50,744 nucleotides of DNA from an uncultured Erythrobacter sp. (GCA_913061345.1 CAJXTZ010000006.1:1-50744); one strand, 5' to 3'; positions 1 through 9,153 are shown, counted from the stretch's first letter. Translations and numbers: made by a program. The notes: a model not told the origin generated them from the letters alone.

Positions 1-425
1 ACCTTGAGTTCGGCCAGCACTTCCATGATGATCGGGCGGAATTCTTCGGAAAGCTCTTCCTTGCTCAGCGTGGCTGCAGCCTCGGGATCAACGCGTTCCA
101 GCAGGCGCGGCAGCACCTGTTCCTTGATCTTGTGGACAGATGCCTCGAAGCCGCCAAGTTCGCTGACGTTGTCGTGAACCGCATTGGTGCGATCGGCCAG
201 ACGGCTCATCGCGTCCTCGTTGCGTGGTGCGCCGCCCTCTACGGCTGTGCCTTCGGGAGGGACAGGGGGAAATTGCTCTCCACCGGGCGCGGGAACCGAC
301 TGGTCCTCGGCAGACGGCTTGCTGTTGCCGCTGCCGCCGCCACGCATGGGCTTGGCCACGCCAAAGCTCGGACGTGCGCCCTTGGACATGCCACCTGCGC
401 CGCTCTTGCGTCCGAATGCGCTCAT
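1..425 (-). CDS. cpaF: CpaF/TadA-type secretion ATPase, N-terminal part
   Basis: Only the first ~141 codons lie in the window; the gene runs off the left edge. The ATG at 423-425 opens a Gly/Ser/Pro-rich leader starting MSAFGRKSGAGGMSKG, then a helical stretch containing HKIKEQVLPRLLERVDPEAA and the segment EEFRPIIMEVLAEL. This pattern is what I know from CpaF proteins of sphingomonads, the cytoplasmic hexameric ATPase that powers assembly of Flp/Tad pili. The Walker motifs and catalytic Glu lie outside the window, so the call rests on the N-terminal domain. An AGGGG ten bases upstream may serve as ribosome binding site. No other tad gene is visible here, because the genes to its right face other pathways. 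Confidence 0.72.
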   Translation of the reverse strand, partial: MSAFGRKSGAGGMSKGARPSFGVAKPMRGGGSGNSKPSAEDQSVPAPGGEQFPPVPPEGTAVEGGAPRNEDAMSRLADRTNAVHDNVSELGGFEASVHKIKEQVLPRLLERVDPEAAATLSKEELSEEFRPIIMEVLAELK

Positions 426-535
426 TCTCGCAAATCCCCTAAAAATTCGAATTGACCAACCGATTGAACGGCAGCTTTCTCTTGAGGGGTGTTTTCGCGC
501 AGTTTGGTAAACAATTCGCAAACGATATAGTTTTG

Positions 536-1639
536 CTATGGTCGTTTCCCGGCCGATTCCAGCACGCAGGATGCGATTGTGTGCCAGCCACTGGATGCCG
601 CAGCGTCGGGCATAGTCGCTGATTTGGCATTGGCCGCATCCCGGGTGATCCGGGTGTGAAGCAGGTGTGCCAATGCCTGCGCGTCTCCTGCCGGAAATGT
701 CCACCCGAGACCGTCTTGCAGAATTTCGCTCGACAGCGCAGGCAAGTCGCTCGCGACGACGGGCACGCGATAGTGCCGCGCCATCGCCAGCACTCCCGAT
801 CCGGTGACCGAATGATACGGCAGCAGCAAGACATCTGCCCTGGCAAACAATTCGGCAGCTTGCTGATCGGAGACATATTCGTCGATAAGTTCGACGTCAG
901 GCATGCCGGACGCTGAAATGCGGACATCTTCGGCATCAGGCCAGATCTCGCCGGCTATTGTCAGGCGGGCATCGGGTAGTCCGGCATCGGAAAGCGCTTT
1001 CAAGGCTATTTCCGTGCCCTTGTAGGGGCGCACAAGCCCGAAACACAGCAACTCCAGAGCTCTTTCTTGCGGCAGGGTTCCCTCGGACTCGGGAAAATCA
1101 CTGTAAGGTGGATGAGGCTCGATATGAATAGGTCCGACGAAACCTGCCTTGCCGGCTTGTTCGGCCAGGTCTTTGCCATGCGTGATGATCACATCGCATG
1201 CGTTGATCTGCCATCTCGTGAGACGGGCCTTCCACCAACTGTCTTCATGGTCTGCGACATTGTGCACGATGCCGACGGTTTTCACTCCGCGCTGCCGAAC
1301 GTATCGCGCAATCCACCCAAGGCAGGGCGCTGTGAAAAACGTCCAGACCGGGAACACGGCTATTCCGCCGCGTCCGACAATCTCTTGCGCCACGCGCCGC
1401 CAACTGCGAATGTCGAGCGTATCCAAGGCTTCCCGCAAGGGATAGACGGGCAGTGCGCGCGCCCCCAGCTTCGGATCGTTGCCGGGATAGAGACGGGCGG
1501 GATAAAGCCGACTGAAACCTTCTGCGTGGAATTCGACATCATCCATAGCGTGCAGTGCTTCTGCCACCATGCCACTATGACGGGCAATCCCCCCTCGATA
1601 GGAAGCGACAGGTGCGACGAGAGTTACATTTGTGGGCAT
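536..1639 (-). CDS. Glycosyltransferase family 4 (GT-B fold)
   Basis: A 367-residue cytoplasmic or membrane-associated glycosyltransferase. The N-terminal Rossmann half carries the acceptor-side glycine loop (SYRGGIARHSG, about residues 13-23). The C-terminal half has the nucleotide-sugar signature LCFGLVRPYKG (about 198-208) and the later segment with VTGSGVLAMA and VPVVASD. The usual EX7E motif is modified: the first Glu is replaced in YHSVTGSG, so donor handling may differ from standard GT4 enzymes. It starts at ATG 1637-1639 and is transcribed away from the divergent membrane protein at 1693, with only 53 bases between them for both promoters. It belongs by position to the glycan locus; donor and acceptor sugars cannot be predicted. 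Confidence 0.8.
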   Translation of the reverse strand: MPTNVTLVAPVASYRGGIARHSGMVAEALHAMDDVEFHAEGFSRLYPARLYPGNDPKLGARALPVYPLREALDTLDIRSWRRVAQEIVGRGGIAVFPVWTFFTAPCLGWIARYVRQRGVKTVGIVHNVADHEDSWWKARLTRWQINACDVIITHGKDLAEQAGKAGFVGPIHIEPHPPYSDFPESEGTLPQERALELLCFGLVRPYKGTEIALKALSDAGLPDARLTIAGEIWPDAEDVRISASGMPDVELIDEYVSDQQAAELFARADVLLLPYHSVTGSGVLAMARHYRVPVVASDLPALSSEILQDGLGWTFPAGDAQALAHLLHTRITRDAANAKSATMPDAAASSGWHTIASCVLESAGKRP

Positions 1640-1692
1640 GGCGCTATTGAAAACTCGATCTTGATTAGTTGTCGTCTAAGAGGCGTTGCGTG

Positions 1693-2712
1693 ATGGCGGA
1701 AGAGACAGAATCAGACTTGGCGGGGAAAACGCAAGGCTCCGCCAAATCCAGAGCCGGAGGCCGTGGTGGGTGGCTGCTGCGCTGGGCGCTGGCAATCGCC
1801 ATCCTTGTGGCCGTTGCATATTTCGTTGATCTGCGTGCGGCGATCAATGCGGTTGCCGGAGCTGACCCCTACTGGCTGGTTCTTGGTTTGTTGGCGAATT
1901 TTGTCGGCACGATCTTCCTGCCCGCGCTGATCACGCGGGAAGCGCAGCATGTCCAAAATGCGCGAATGAGTGTTGCACGGCTGGTTGAAATAAACATCAG
2001 TAACAGGTTCTATATCCTTGTTTTACCACGCATTGCGGCAGTTGCGATCCGCCTCGTTAGATATGGTGACGGCAAACCTACGGCCGCTGCATTTGCGTTG
2101 CTGCTATTCGAACGCTGCGTGCAACTGTCGACGCTGATGGTGTTGGCCACCGTGACCCTTTGGTTGGATCGCGGCAATCTTGGTGCCATGGGCCAATTCC
2201 TGTTCTGGCTGGTGGCTGCGGGAAGCGGGGTGTCGCTGGCGGCGCTTGCTGCATTCTTCATCGGTGCTGTCCACAGGCTAACGTATGCCGTTCTTGAGCA
2301 GATGGGCGGCATCTTGCCTCAGGCGATCTTGAGGAAGCTTGCCAACATGGTGGAGACCGCAGCAATTTTCCGGCAAACGGAACACCGCCGCGCCGGCGTG
2401 ATGGTTGCCCTGTCATTGCTGGCAAGCGTGTTTTTCTACACCAGCGCGTGGTTTGCAGCGCAGTCAATCGGATTGGAGATTTCCCTTCTCTCGCTTGTCT
2501 GGATACGTTCGGTCGTATTTTTGCTGACGCTGATACCGCTGACTGTCGGTGGTATCGGCGTACGCGAGGCTGGCTTCGTTGGCTTCCTCGCCCTGCTGGG
2601 AGTACCTGCACCTGCGGCACTTGCTTTTTCCGCAGTCAACTTCTCTTTCCAGGTGGCGATTGCATTGGCTGGCGCATTTTCCGAGCTATGGCGCCTTAAC
2701 AGGAGGAGATGA
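1693..2712 (+). CDS. Lysylphosphatidylglycerol-synthase-TM-like (UPF0104) membrane protein
   Basis: A 339-residue polytopic inner-membrane protein. After a short Lys/Arg-rich cytoplasmic tail, hydrophobic segments alternate through the whole length (for example around WALAIAILVAVAYFV and LVWIRSVVFLLTLIPLTVGG). The late motif PLTVGGIGVREAGFVGFL is characteristic of the LPG synthase transmembrane/UPF0104 family. Members are proposed to move or supply lipid-linked substrates, often beside glycosyltransferases. I chose ATG 1693 because AAGAGG lies 9 bases upstream; an in-frame TTG at 1669 is possible but lacks such a site. Its TGA overlaps the start of the following methyltransferase (TGATG), so the two are probably translationally coupled. 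Confidence 0.75.
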   Translation: MAEETESDLAGKTQGSAKSRAGGRGGWLLRWALAIAILVAVAYFVDLRAAINAVAGADPYWLVLGLLANFVGTIFLPALITREAQHVQNARMSVARLVEINISNRFYILVLPRIAAVAIRLVRYGDGKPTAAAFALLLFERCVQLSTLMVLATVTLWLDRGNLGAMGQFLFWLVAAGSGVSLAALAAFFIGAVHRLTYAVLEQMGGILPQAILRKLANMVETAAIFRQTEHRRAGVMVALSLLASVFFYTSAWFAAQSIGLEISLLSLVWIRSVVFLLTLIPLTVGGIGVREAGFVGFLALLGVPAPAALAFSAVNFSFQVAIALAGAFSELWRLNRRR

Positions 2713-3350
2713 TGGTGAGCAGCCTGAAGAAACCGCGCGGGCGAGGTTCCGTTGTCAACCTCGATCGCTCTCAGAAGGCGCGCCAGATAGAAGCCGTGGT
2801 CGCCGATTTTATTGGCAAGAGCGTGGAGGGATTGGTCACCCTGGATATCGGTTGCGGAAATGGAGGCATTTCGGACTGGCTTGCAGAGGATAATCAACAT
2901 TTCGCGGTCGATGTCGCAGATTTACGCAAAGGTGATTGCGCCTATGATTTCGCGCTTGTATCGGATGAACGATTGCCGTTCGACGATCAGACCTTCGACC
3001 TTGTCCTATCGAACCACGTGATTGAGCATGTGGCCGACCAGCAGCTGCATCTAACTGAGATCCGCCGGACCCTGAAACCGAGCGGTTGCGTTTACCTAGC
3101 CACGCCCAACAAAAGCTCGCCCATTATGGAAGGGCACGTGGGTAATGAGATGGTGCTGCGTTATCGCCAGATGGCGCCCCTGTTTCGCGAATGCGGATTT
3201 ATCGTTAGCGAATACGCACTGGATGTGGCCAAGCATCCGGAGAAGTTTGCGGGCGAAGTGGCTTGGGCGCGGCCATTGCCGAAGCCACTGCTGAAGTTGG
3301 CACGGCCGTTGTTTCCCAGTCACATCTTTATGTTGAGACCAAAGGACTAG
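2712..3350 (+). CDS. Class I SAM-dependent methyltransferase
   Basis: A 212-residue soluble methyltransferase of the Methyltransf_11 type. Motif I is VTLDIGCGNGGISDWL near residues 40-55; the acidic motif II/III region follows, and motif IV/post-I reads FDLVLSNHVIEHVADQ. A late segment with LKPSGCVYLATPNKSSP is typical of the family. The ribosome binding site AGGAGG at 2701-2706 suits ATG 2712 (5-base spacing) better than the adjacent ATG 2709. It shares its first base with the stop of the preceding membrane protein, so they form an operon. It converges on the asparagine-synthase-like gene, sharing a CTAG stop. Likely substrate: a sugar or lipid-linked glycan, by context only. Confidence 0.78.
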   Translation: MVSSLKKPRGRGSVVNLDRSQKARQIEAVVADFIGKSVEGLVTLDIGCGNGGISDWLAEDNQHFAVDVADLRKGDCAYDFALVSDERLPFDDQTFDLVLSNHVIEHVADQQLHLTEIRRTLKPSGCVYLATPNKSSPIMEGHVGNEMVLRYRQMAPLFRECGFIVSEYALDVAKHPEKFAGEVAWARPLPKPLLKLARPLFPSHIFMLRPKD

Positions 3351-5251
3351 CCCGCGACTTGCTGCTCCTCAATAAGTTCAGCGAAGCGGGCATAAGTTGC
3401 CAGCAGACAGGCAGGGTGCGACGTCAAGGCATCTGACGAGATGTGACTACGGTAAATCTTATCGCTCAACCCGCTTTCCAACGTCGATACAGCGTGAGCG
3501 GTATTGGGAAAAGGCAAATGTGAAAACGCGTCTCTAAATTCGGGGCGCAGTTCATTTACATACCAAGCATCGACAGGAGCATCGACTGCAGAAATCTTGG
3601 CCTGATAAATGACTTCCTTGGGCAGCAGGTCATAAACCTCGCAAGCTTTGAAAAGCAGATACTTACCGTTGTAGCTACTTTTGTCACCTTTAGGTCGCAG
3701 CAAGTGATCGGGAATCGATAATGCGAACTGTTTCAAGCCCGAATGCAAATAGGGCGAATTTATAACGGTCCCAGTGCTATCGGAACTTCCTGCCAATTTA
3801 GAGCGGTTGGGCGACAGCGCGTTCTTACCTGCATAGGCCAGTCTTTCAGGAGAGGCTTCCTCAAATCCGCTTGCCAGTTTTCTCAAAACAGCTTCGTTTG
3901 CCATCGCCATCTGGCTAGGATCGTCTCCCTTCAGGCGAGCGAGTGTGTTTTCGTCCATGACCTTGAAATTGGAATACCCGCGCTCTGGCATAGCACGACC
4001 ACTGGAGCGAAGTGCATTCAGTGCAAGGGTGTAAAGCCGCCCCCCATGTCGTTCTGCAAAGCGGGAATCCAGCGTACGCGCCGCAGCCTTCACGACTGCT
4101 TCAGGGGTTTTGCCAACGGTGTCCAGAAACCGCGAAAAGACATGTGTACGCGGATATCCCAGAAAAGAGCCATCACAGCCGTCACCGCTGTAGATATAAC
4201 GGAAGCCGGCATCGCGAATGGTTCTGGCAAGTGCTTCTGTCTGGATGACGTAGTTTGGCCAGTTAGTCGGAAAATTGAAAGTCCATGGATATGTTTGCAA
4301 CCCCTGACGCAGCATGTCCTTTGAAATAGGCACCCAGGTATGCCGCGTACCCAGAAAGCGGGTTAGCGTATCAATATGCGGCTGATTAAACCGGGCGTCC
4401 TCATAGAAAAAGGAGAACGTCTCTACCTCCTTGCCTGCGCGGTGCAGAAGACTTGCCACCAATGCGGAATCGGCTCCACCCAAGAGGACTGCAGCCTTAT
4501 TGTCGCTTGCCAGTTGCTGTTCGGTCGCAAGTTCAAGCGCCCGCTTGAGAGCGGGCAGGGCAGTTTCCTCCGAGGAGAAAACGGCGTTCAGATCGGGAAA
4601 TTCTTCCTGCCAGACAAATCCATGTTTTGAACTCTTGATCTGCAATCTGCCGTATTCGAAAATCGCCACTGAACCCGGCTTAAGGTATTCGATACCTTCG
4701 TACAGGGTGCCAGCTTGGGGAATGTATCCATAGCAAAGGAGGAAATCTTCCCGGTCGCGGTTCAGCGAAATGTTCGGGGTTGCCGAAGCCAGCACAGCCA
4801 GGTTCGAAGAAAAGCGCAGATTACCGTTCTGGACCACGTAGAACAGACTTCGGATCCCGGTCGGATCACAAGACAGGATAATTGCGCCGCGTTCTTCATC
4901 GCGAACGGCAATGGCGAATTGGCCAACTATCCCATCAGCGAAACTCTCTCCTCGTTCACGGTAACGCTGCAATAAATATTCTGCCGCGGTATTCGGATCA
5001 TCCAAAGGACTTTCGTGCCGCCAATCTGGCACGGGATGATTAAGGCATCCGATCATTGCGAGGTGCAGTTTGCCGTCTTCGCTTTTCGCAATGCCCAACG
5101 CGACGCCGTCCGCATCCCGTGAGCAGGCAAGCGTGAGATTCGCGTCGCACCCCAGAACTTCACTGTCTTGCCCATATTGCCCATGGACAATACCGGCAAA
5201 ATTACTTGTGTGAACCTGATGTTCGCCTGCAGCGCCGTAAACTAAATTCAT
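3347..5251 (-). CDS. Asparagine-synthase-like enzyme lacking the glutaminase Cys
   Basis: A 634-residue AsnB relative. The N-terminal ~210 residues have the class II amidotransferase layout (FADGIVGQFAIAVRDEE, then DPTGIRSLFYV), but the protein begins MNLVYGAAG: the catalytic Cys at position 2 is absent, so glutamine hydrolysis is unlikely. The C-terminal synthetase domain keeps the pyrophosphate loop as LLGGADSALVAS (about 256-267) and the second motif as YSGDGCDGSFLGY (about 354-366). Cys-less relatives such as beta-lactam synthetase join an amine to an acyl-adenylate, so amide formation on a sugar or lipid is a reasonable guess. It is last in the minus-strand operon; its ATG overlaps the pyruvyl transferase stop by 4 bases. 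Confidence 0.82.
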   Translation of the reverse strand: MNLVYGAAGEHQVHTSNFAGIVHGQYGQDSEVLGCDANLTLACSRDADGVALGIAKSEDGKLHLAMIGCLNHPVPDWRHESPLDDPNTAAEYLLQRYRERGESFADGIVGQFAIAVRDEERGAIILSCDPTGIRSLFYVVQNGNLRFSSNLAVLASATPNISLNRDREDFLLCYGYIPQAGTLYEGIEYLKPGSVAIFEYGRLQIKSSKHGFVWQEEFPDLNAVFSSEETALPALKRALELATEQQLASDNKAAVLLGGADSALVASLLHRAGKEVETFSFFYEDARFNQPHIDTLTRFLGTRHTWVPISKDMLRQGLQTYPWTFNFPTNWPNYVIQTEALARTIRDAGFRYIYSGDGCDGSFLGYPRTHVFSRFLDTVGKTPEAVVKAAARTLDSRFAERHGGRLYTLALNALRSSGRAMPERGYSNFKVMDENTLARLKGDDPSQMAMANEAVLRKLASGFEEASPERLAYAGKNALSPNRSKLAGSSDSTGTVINSPYLHSGLKQFALSIPDHLLRPKGDKSSYNGKYLLFKACEVYDLLPKEVIYQAKISAVDAPVDAWYVNELRPEFRDAFSHLPFPNTAHAVSTLESGLSDKIYRSHISSDALTSHPACLLATYARFAELIEEQQVAG

Positions 5252-6471
5252 GATTGAACGACTTTCTTCAACACTGACTTATCCAAGAGTCTGGCCACAA
5301 TCTCGATATTCTCCCGCGCAGCCTTCACCTGATCGGCAACCGGCTGAACAAGGCGCTGCGCCAGCGTTTCGCGGTCTGCGACAAGCCGGTTTACCAACGC
5401 ACTGAATTCCGCCGGCTCGAAATGGTCGACATCCAGAACCATATCCTCAAGCCCGCAGGCGCGCATGATGCCTGGTGTCTTGTGGCTGTAGGCCAGTGCC
5501 AGCACAGGGACCTTGCTTGAAAGGCTCGCGATATTGGCATGCATCCGGCAGCCTATCGTGGCGCAGCAACGCCCGACGACTCCCTTCAATTCTTCAGGTC
5601 TTGCATCGCGATCGAACAGCGCGGCGCCGCTTGCATCCATCCTGCCCAACACCTCACGCGCGATGATCCTGTCATCCTTGACCGGGGTTGGGCCGGTGAC
5701 ATGGGCCACAAACAGCAATTGCACGCCATGATCATAGGCAAGCGCGCCCAGCGCCTGCGCCATCAGGGCCACGAAAGCGCCTTCGCCGTGTCGCTTGTCA
5801 TAACGTTTTGCCACCAGTCGGCTCAGGGAAATGGCGACGACCGGCTTGGCTGGATTTAGCCCGGTGTCGGCAATAAAACGATCCGCCTCGATAGTTCCGA
5901 TGGCGTCTAGCAGGAAAGCCATGTCGGCGGTCTGCTTTACAAGGGGCTCCTCCAGCCCGAGCGAGCCGAGATAATCCCTGGAAATGGAGTCTCTTACGGT
6001 AACGGCGGCCGCGTTGCCGATTACCTGCCGGGCAATGGGCGTTGTCAGCTTGAACGGTCCGATGGATTGTGCGGCCAGCATGTACGGTGTGCCGCTTCGC
6101 TGGGCGCGCAGCAACGGCAGGAAGTGCGACCATGCGACATGCGGGCCGTAGTCTTCCGTCAGCATGTCGCCAGACAAATCTATGACGAGGTCTGCACTGG
6201 CAAACTCTCTTTTCAACTGGCTGGATACAAGGCCGAACGTCGAGCGAATGAGCTTTCGGCGATCATCGAAACGCACGGGACTATCGCGGTAAAAAGGCGC
6301 GTCCATTTGTGGGAAGGGGGAATAGAGCACGGTGCTTACCGCGTCACCAAAACGCTGCGCCAATTGACTGGACATCGCCAGCTGCATGGCCGCATCGCCC
6401 TTGTTGCTACTGTTATACGTCCCTGTCAGCGCCACGGTGTAGTGGGGCGAGTTGGTTTCAGAAATCGACAT
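5248..6471 (-). CDS. Polysaccharide pyruvyl transferase family protein
   Basis: A 407-residue protein of the WcaK/CsaB pyruvyl transferase family, which moves the enolpyruvyl group of phosphoenolpyruvate onto glycan hydroxyls as a ketal. Seen: the N-terminal VALTGTYNSSNKGDAAMQLA (Rossmann entry with the family's N.GD), LVIDLSGDML, LAAQSIGPF, then VTVRDSISRDYL, and a C-terminal GCRMHANIASLSSKVPVLAL motif, which is strongly diagnostic. I start at ATG 6469-6471 rather than at a TTG at 6489. The gene overlaps the upstream GT-C gene by 14 bases and the downstream asparagine-synthase-like gene by 4, so the operon is tightly coupled. Ketal pyruvates add negative charge to envelope polymers; the acceptor here is unknown. 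Confidence 0.83.
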   Translation of the reverse strand: MSISETNSPHYTVALTGTYNSSNKGDAAMQLAMSSQLAQRFGDAVSTVLYSPFPQMDAPFYRDSPVRFDDRRKLIRSTFGLVSSQLKREFASADLVIDLSGDMLTEDYGPHVAWSHFLPLLRAQRSGTPYMLAAQSIGPFKLTTPIARQVIGNAAAVTVRDSISRDYLGSLGLEEPLVKQTADMAFLLDAIGTIEADRFIADTGLNPAKPVVAISLSRLVAKRYDKRHGEGAFVALMAQALGALAYDHGVQLLFVAHVTGPTPVKDDRIIAREVLGRMDASGAALFDRDARPEELKGVVGRCCATIGCRMHANIASLSSKVPVLALAYSHKTPGIMRACGLEDMVLDVDHFEPAEFSALVNRLVADRETLAQRLVQPVADQVKAARENIEIVARLLDKSVLKKVVQS

Positions 6472-8137
6472 TGATTGGTCCGGGCTCAAGCGGATTTACC
6501 GGCACTTTCAGTCGCTCGCCCCACACCAGCACGGTGTCCCCTTCGGCGTAGATACGGTGCTCCCCACGTTCGATCGTCACCAGGTCGTTTTCTCCATAAC
6601 GCTCTGCGTTGATCAGTACCGGACCTCCGCGAACGGTGTAAACGCCTGGAACCAGGAATTCCTCGGCATTGTTGGTGGTCGTTGCGGGGAAAGACTTGCC
6701 CGCGATCCAGATCGGCCATGAGAAGGGGATGTAATTGTTGCGCACTGCGGCACTGTCTGCAGGCAGAAGGTAATGGTCGTTGCGCCCTTCCATAAGGTCG
6801 CGCAGCGATTCCGAATTACCTAGCAGCAAGGGAATAGGCCGTTCCATCATGGCCGCGCGGTACGTCGCTCTGCCCGCATCATGATAACGATGCATTATCC
6901 ACGATGTCATGAACTTGTTGGCCTTGGGCCAGTCTCCCAACATAAAGTTCTGGTCGAAATAGGTGACAGGCTCGCCGAAAATTTCGTGAACATTGACTTC
7001 AATCTGGCGCTGGCGGTCGATCGTGGTGCGGTCTTCCATCGCAAATACGCCGAGGGCGACCAGCGTGAATGCAAGGGCCAGAAACTGCGTTCCGTAGCGT
7101 GTGCGTGCAGCCTCAATCGCGGGAATGCACGCCAGGGCAAGCGGGGCGAAGAGAAACACGTAAAAATAAGCTGCGGTGTTCTTGTAGAACAGGAGAGTCA
7201 GCAATGGCATCCATGCCCCGACAAAAAATGCTTTTGCAGGCAAGGCTATCTCTCTCCTGCGCAACAGGACCGGCGTGATCGCGATCATCATGGTCAGGAC
7301 CGGGGCCAGGACGAAGGATTTCAGCATCATCGGCAGATATGGCGGGATACCGACAAAGAAGATCCAGCCGGCGGAAGAGTCGAACTGGTCGCCTGACCTT
7401 TCAATGGCGGGCTGCTGTGCGGTCATACCCGCCGCGTGAAGCCAGAAAAACAGCGCGAAGGCGGCGATTGCGGCGACTACGCAAAGGGTCAGGCGCGCCA
7501 GGGTCTGCTGCCTGTTGTTTGCCTCCATCATTTGCCAGGCTGCGGCACTGGCAAAGATCGGCAGGTAGAGAATGACCTTGATCGTTATCATCGCGGCAAA
7601 CGCGGCACAGATGGCGAAACCGGCGATGGACTTCCCTTCGAGGGGCCGCCGCATTAGGAAGTATAGCGCGGCCAGAAGCCCGGCTGTCGCGATGGGATCG
7701 ATGCGGAAAGAGAAACCGTGCTGCAGCACATAGCCTGCCGAGACATAGGCCAGCGGCACGAACAGGGCATTGGCGCTTTCGGTAAATCGCCGCGCAATGG
7801 TGTAGAGCAGCCACAACGTGACCAGTTCGAATCCGAACATGGCGAGGCGCGCGGCCACGATATGGTCGGTGCTGGTCGAGAAAATTCCGGCCAGCGGCTC
7901 GAACAGGCGTACATGAAATGTTTGCAAGGGGCGGTCGAGGCGACCGTCAGCGAAATAGGCGACTTCGCGCCAATAGGAATATTCATCCCAATTGATGGCG
8001 CGGGTGAAGATCATACTGAACTGGGCGACCAGCACCAGCACGATTCCGGCCAGCGGCCAGAGCTTTGCATCGATGCGCGGAATGGCAAATGCCTTGGCGC
8101 GGTGCGTCGTAGCATCCTGCATGGCGTCGACTGTCAT
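6458..8137 (-). CDS. GT-C fold membrane glycosyltransferase (GT39/ArnT-like)
   Basis: A 559-residue polytopic protein. After one membrane helix comes a first periplasmic loop with INWDEYSYWRE, in which the Asp-Glu pair at 51-52 is the expected catalytic acid of GT-C enzymes using polyprenyl-phosphate sugars. Many hydrophobic segments follow to about residue 410. The C-terminal ~150 residues are a soluble periplasmic domain ending in a beta-rich stretch (GVYTVRGGPVLINAERYG). A longer open frame reaching 8389 is only the antisense-free extension over the GT2 gene; ATG 8135-8137 overlaps the GT2 stop as ATGA. Context suggests it uses the lipid-linked sugar made by the GT2 enzyme just upstream. 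Confidence 0.77.
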   Translation of the reverse strand: MTVDAMQDATTHRAKAFAIPRIDAKLWPLAGIVLVLVAQFSMIFTRAINWDEYSYWREVAYFADGRLDRPLQTFHVRLFEPLAGIFSTSTDHIVAARLAMFGFELVTLWLLYTIARRFTESANALFVPLAYVSAGYVLQHGFSFRIDPIATAGLLAALYFLMRRPLEGKSIAGFAICAAFAAMITIKVILYLPIFASAAAWQMMEANNRQQTLARLTLCVVAAIAAFALFFWLHAAGMTAQQPAIERSGDQFDSSAGWIFFVGIPPYLPMMLKSFVLAPVLTMMIAITPVLLRRREIALPAKAFFVGAWMPLLTLLFYKNTAAYFYVFLFAPLALACIPAIEAARTRYGTQFLALAFTLVALGVFAMEDRTTIDRQRQIEVNVHEIFGEPVTYFDQNFMLGDWPKANKFMTSWIMHRYHDAGRATYRAAMMERPIPLLLGNSESLRDLMEGRNDHYLLPADSAAVRNNYIPFSWPIWIAGKSFPATTTNNAEEFLVPGVYTVRGGPVLINAERYGENDLVTIERGEHRIYAEGDTVLVWGERLKVPVNPLEPGPINVDF

Positions 8138-9153
8138 GCAGCGTTCTTGCGCGCTTTCGCCCGCGTCTCTTTCAGGTCTGCTGCCTGCCCGTTTTGCGCC
8201 TGAAGGGCCCACAAGGCGTCTTCCAGCTTGCGTGTGCGCAAGATGTTTTCTTCCAGCAGCTTGCGATTGGCACCTACCAGATCGGCCACCATGCCCATGA
8301 TCGCCACCAGCGTGCCCAGCACCAGGAGCGCTCCGCCCAGCACCAGCGATTGCAGATTTCCGCTGCCGTCGCCGTGCATCCAGAACCACAGGAAGCGCAA
8401 GATCGGCAGCACGCCGATAAAGGCGATCAGCGAACCTGTCCCAACGAAGGCCCGCAGCGGCTTATATGCGGTAAAGGCGCGCGCCATCGTGATGCCGGTG
8501 TGCATCACGAAGCGCGGAATGGATTTGAACAGCCGGCTGGGGCGTGCTGCCGCATGGGTGCGCACCGGGACAGTGGCAATCGCCATGCGTTTGCGACCCG
8601 CCTGGATCAGCATGTCCGTCGTATAGGAAAACTCTGTCGTGATGTTGATCCGCTGGGCTGCATCGCGGCTGATCGCCCGAAAGCCGCTGACAGCATCGGA
8701 AACCTGGGTACCGGCAAGACGCTGCACCACGCCGCTGCCCACACGCTGCATCGCGCGTTTCAGCGGAGAGAAATGGGCATTGTCCGACACTCCGCGATCG
8801 CCGATCACGATATCGGCCTGCCCATGCAGGATCGGGGTTACCAGCGCCGCTATATCGCTGCCTTCGTATTGCCCGTCGCCATCGGTGTTAACGATGATAT
8901 CCGCACCTTCGGCCAGTGCGCGGTCCACTCCGCTGCGAAAGGCTGCGGCAAGGCCGCGGTTCCGGCGATGTGACACGACATGGTGAACGCCCCATTGGCG
9001 CGCGACCTGCGCCGTACCATCGTCGCTGCCGTCGTCGATAACGAGGTATTCCACTTCATCGATGCCCGCCACCCGGCGCGGCAGGGCTGCCAGCGTAGTG
9101 GGCAGAGTCTCTGCCTCGTTGAGGCAAGGTATCTGGATAATCAGTTTGGTCAT
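8134..9153 (-). CDS. GT2 polyprenyl-phosphate glycosyltransferase (ArnC/GtrB-like)
   Basis: A 339-residue enzyme with an N-terminal GT-A domain: IIQIPCLNEAETL, VIDDGSDDGT (about 38-47), and the metal-binding TDGDGQY (about 90-96). The C-terminal part has two membrane helices (around GTGSLIAFIGVLPILRFLW and LVLGGALLVLGTLVAIMGMV) and a short charged cytoplasmic tail, the layout of enzymes that load a sugar onto undecaprenyl phosphate at the inner face. ATG 9151-9153 is preferred over the upstream in-frame extension. It heads the four-gene operon GT2, GT-C, pyruvyl transferase and asparagine-synthase-like enzyme; every junction overlaps. A weak TATAGC-like box lies about 35 bases upstream. Confidence 0.85.
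   Translation of the reverse strand: MTKLIIQIPCLNEAETLPTTLAALPRRVAGIDEVEYLVIDDGSDDGTAQVARQWGVHHVVSHRRNRGLAAAFRSGVDRALAEGADIIVNTDGDGQYEGSDIAALVTPILHGQADIVIGDRGVSDNAHFSPLKRAMQRVGSGVVQRLAGTQVSDAVSGFRAISRDAAQRINITTEFSYTTDMLIQAGRKRMAIATVPVRTHAAARPSRLFKSIPRFVMHTGITMARAFTAYKPLRAFVGTGSLIAFIGVLPILRFLWFWMHGDGSGNLQSLVLGGALLVLGTLVAIMGMVADLVGANRKLLEENILRTRKLEDALWALQAQNGQAADLKETRAKARKNAA

Noticed and set aside
8138..8389. 84-codon extension of the GT-C gene
   Set aside because: It lies over the GT2 gene, has unlikely composition, and the ATGA overlap at 8134-8137 gives a better start.
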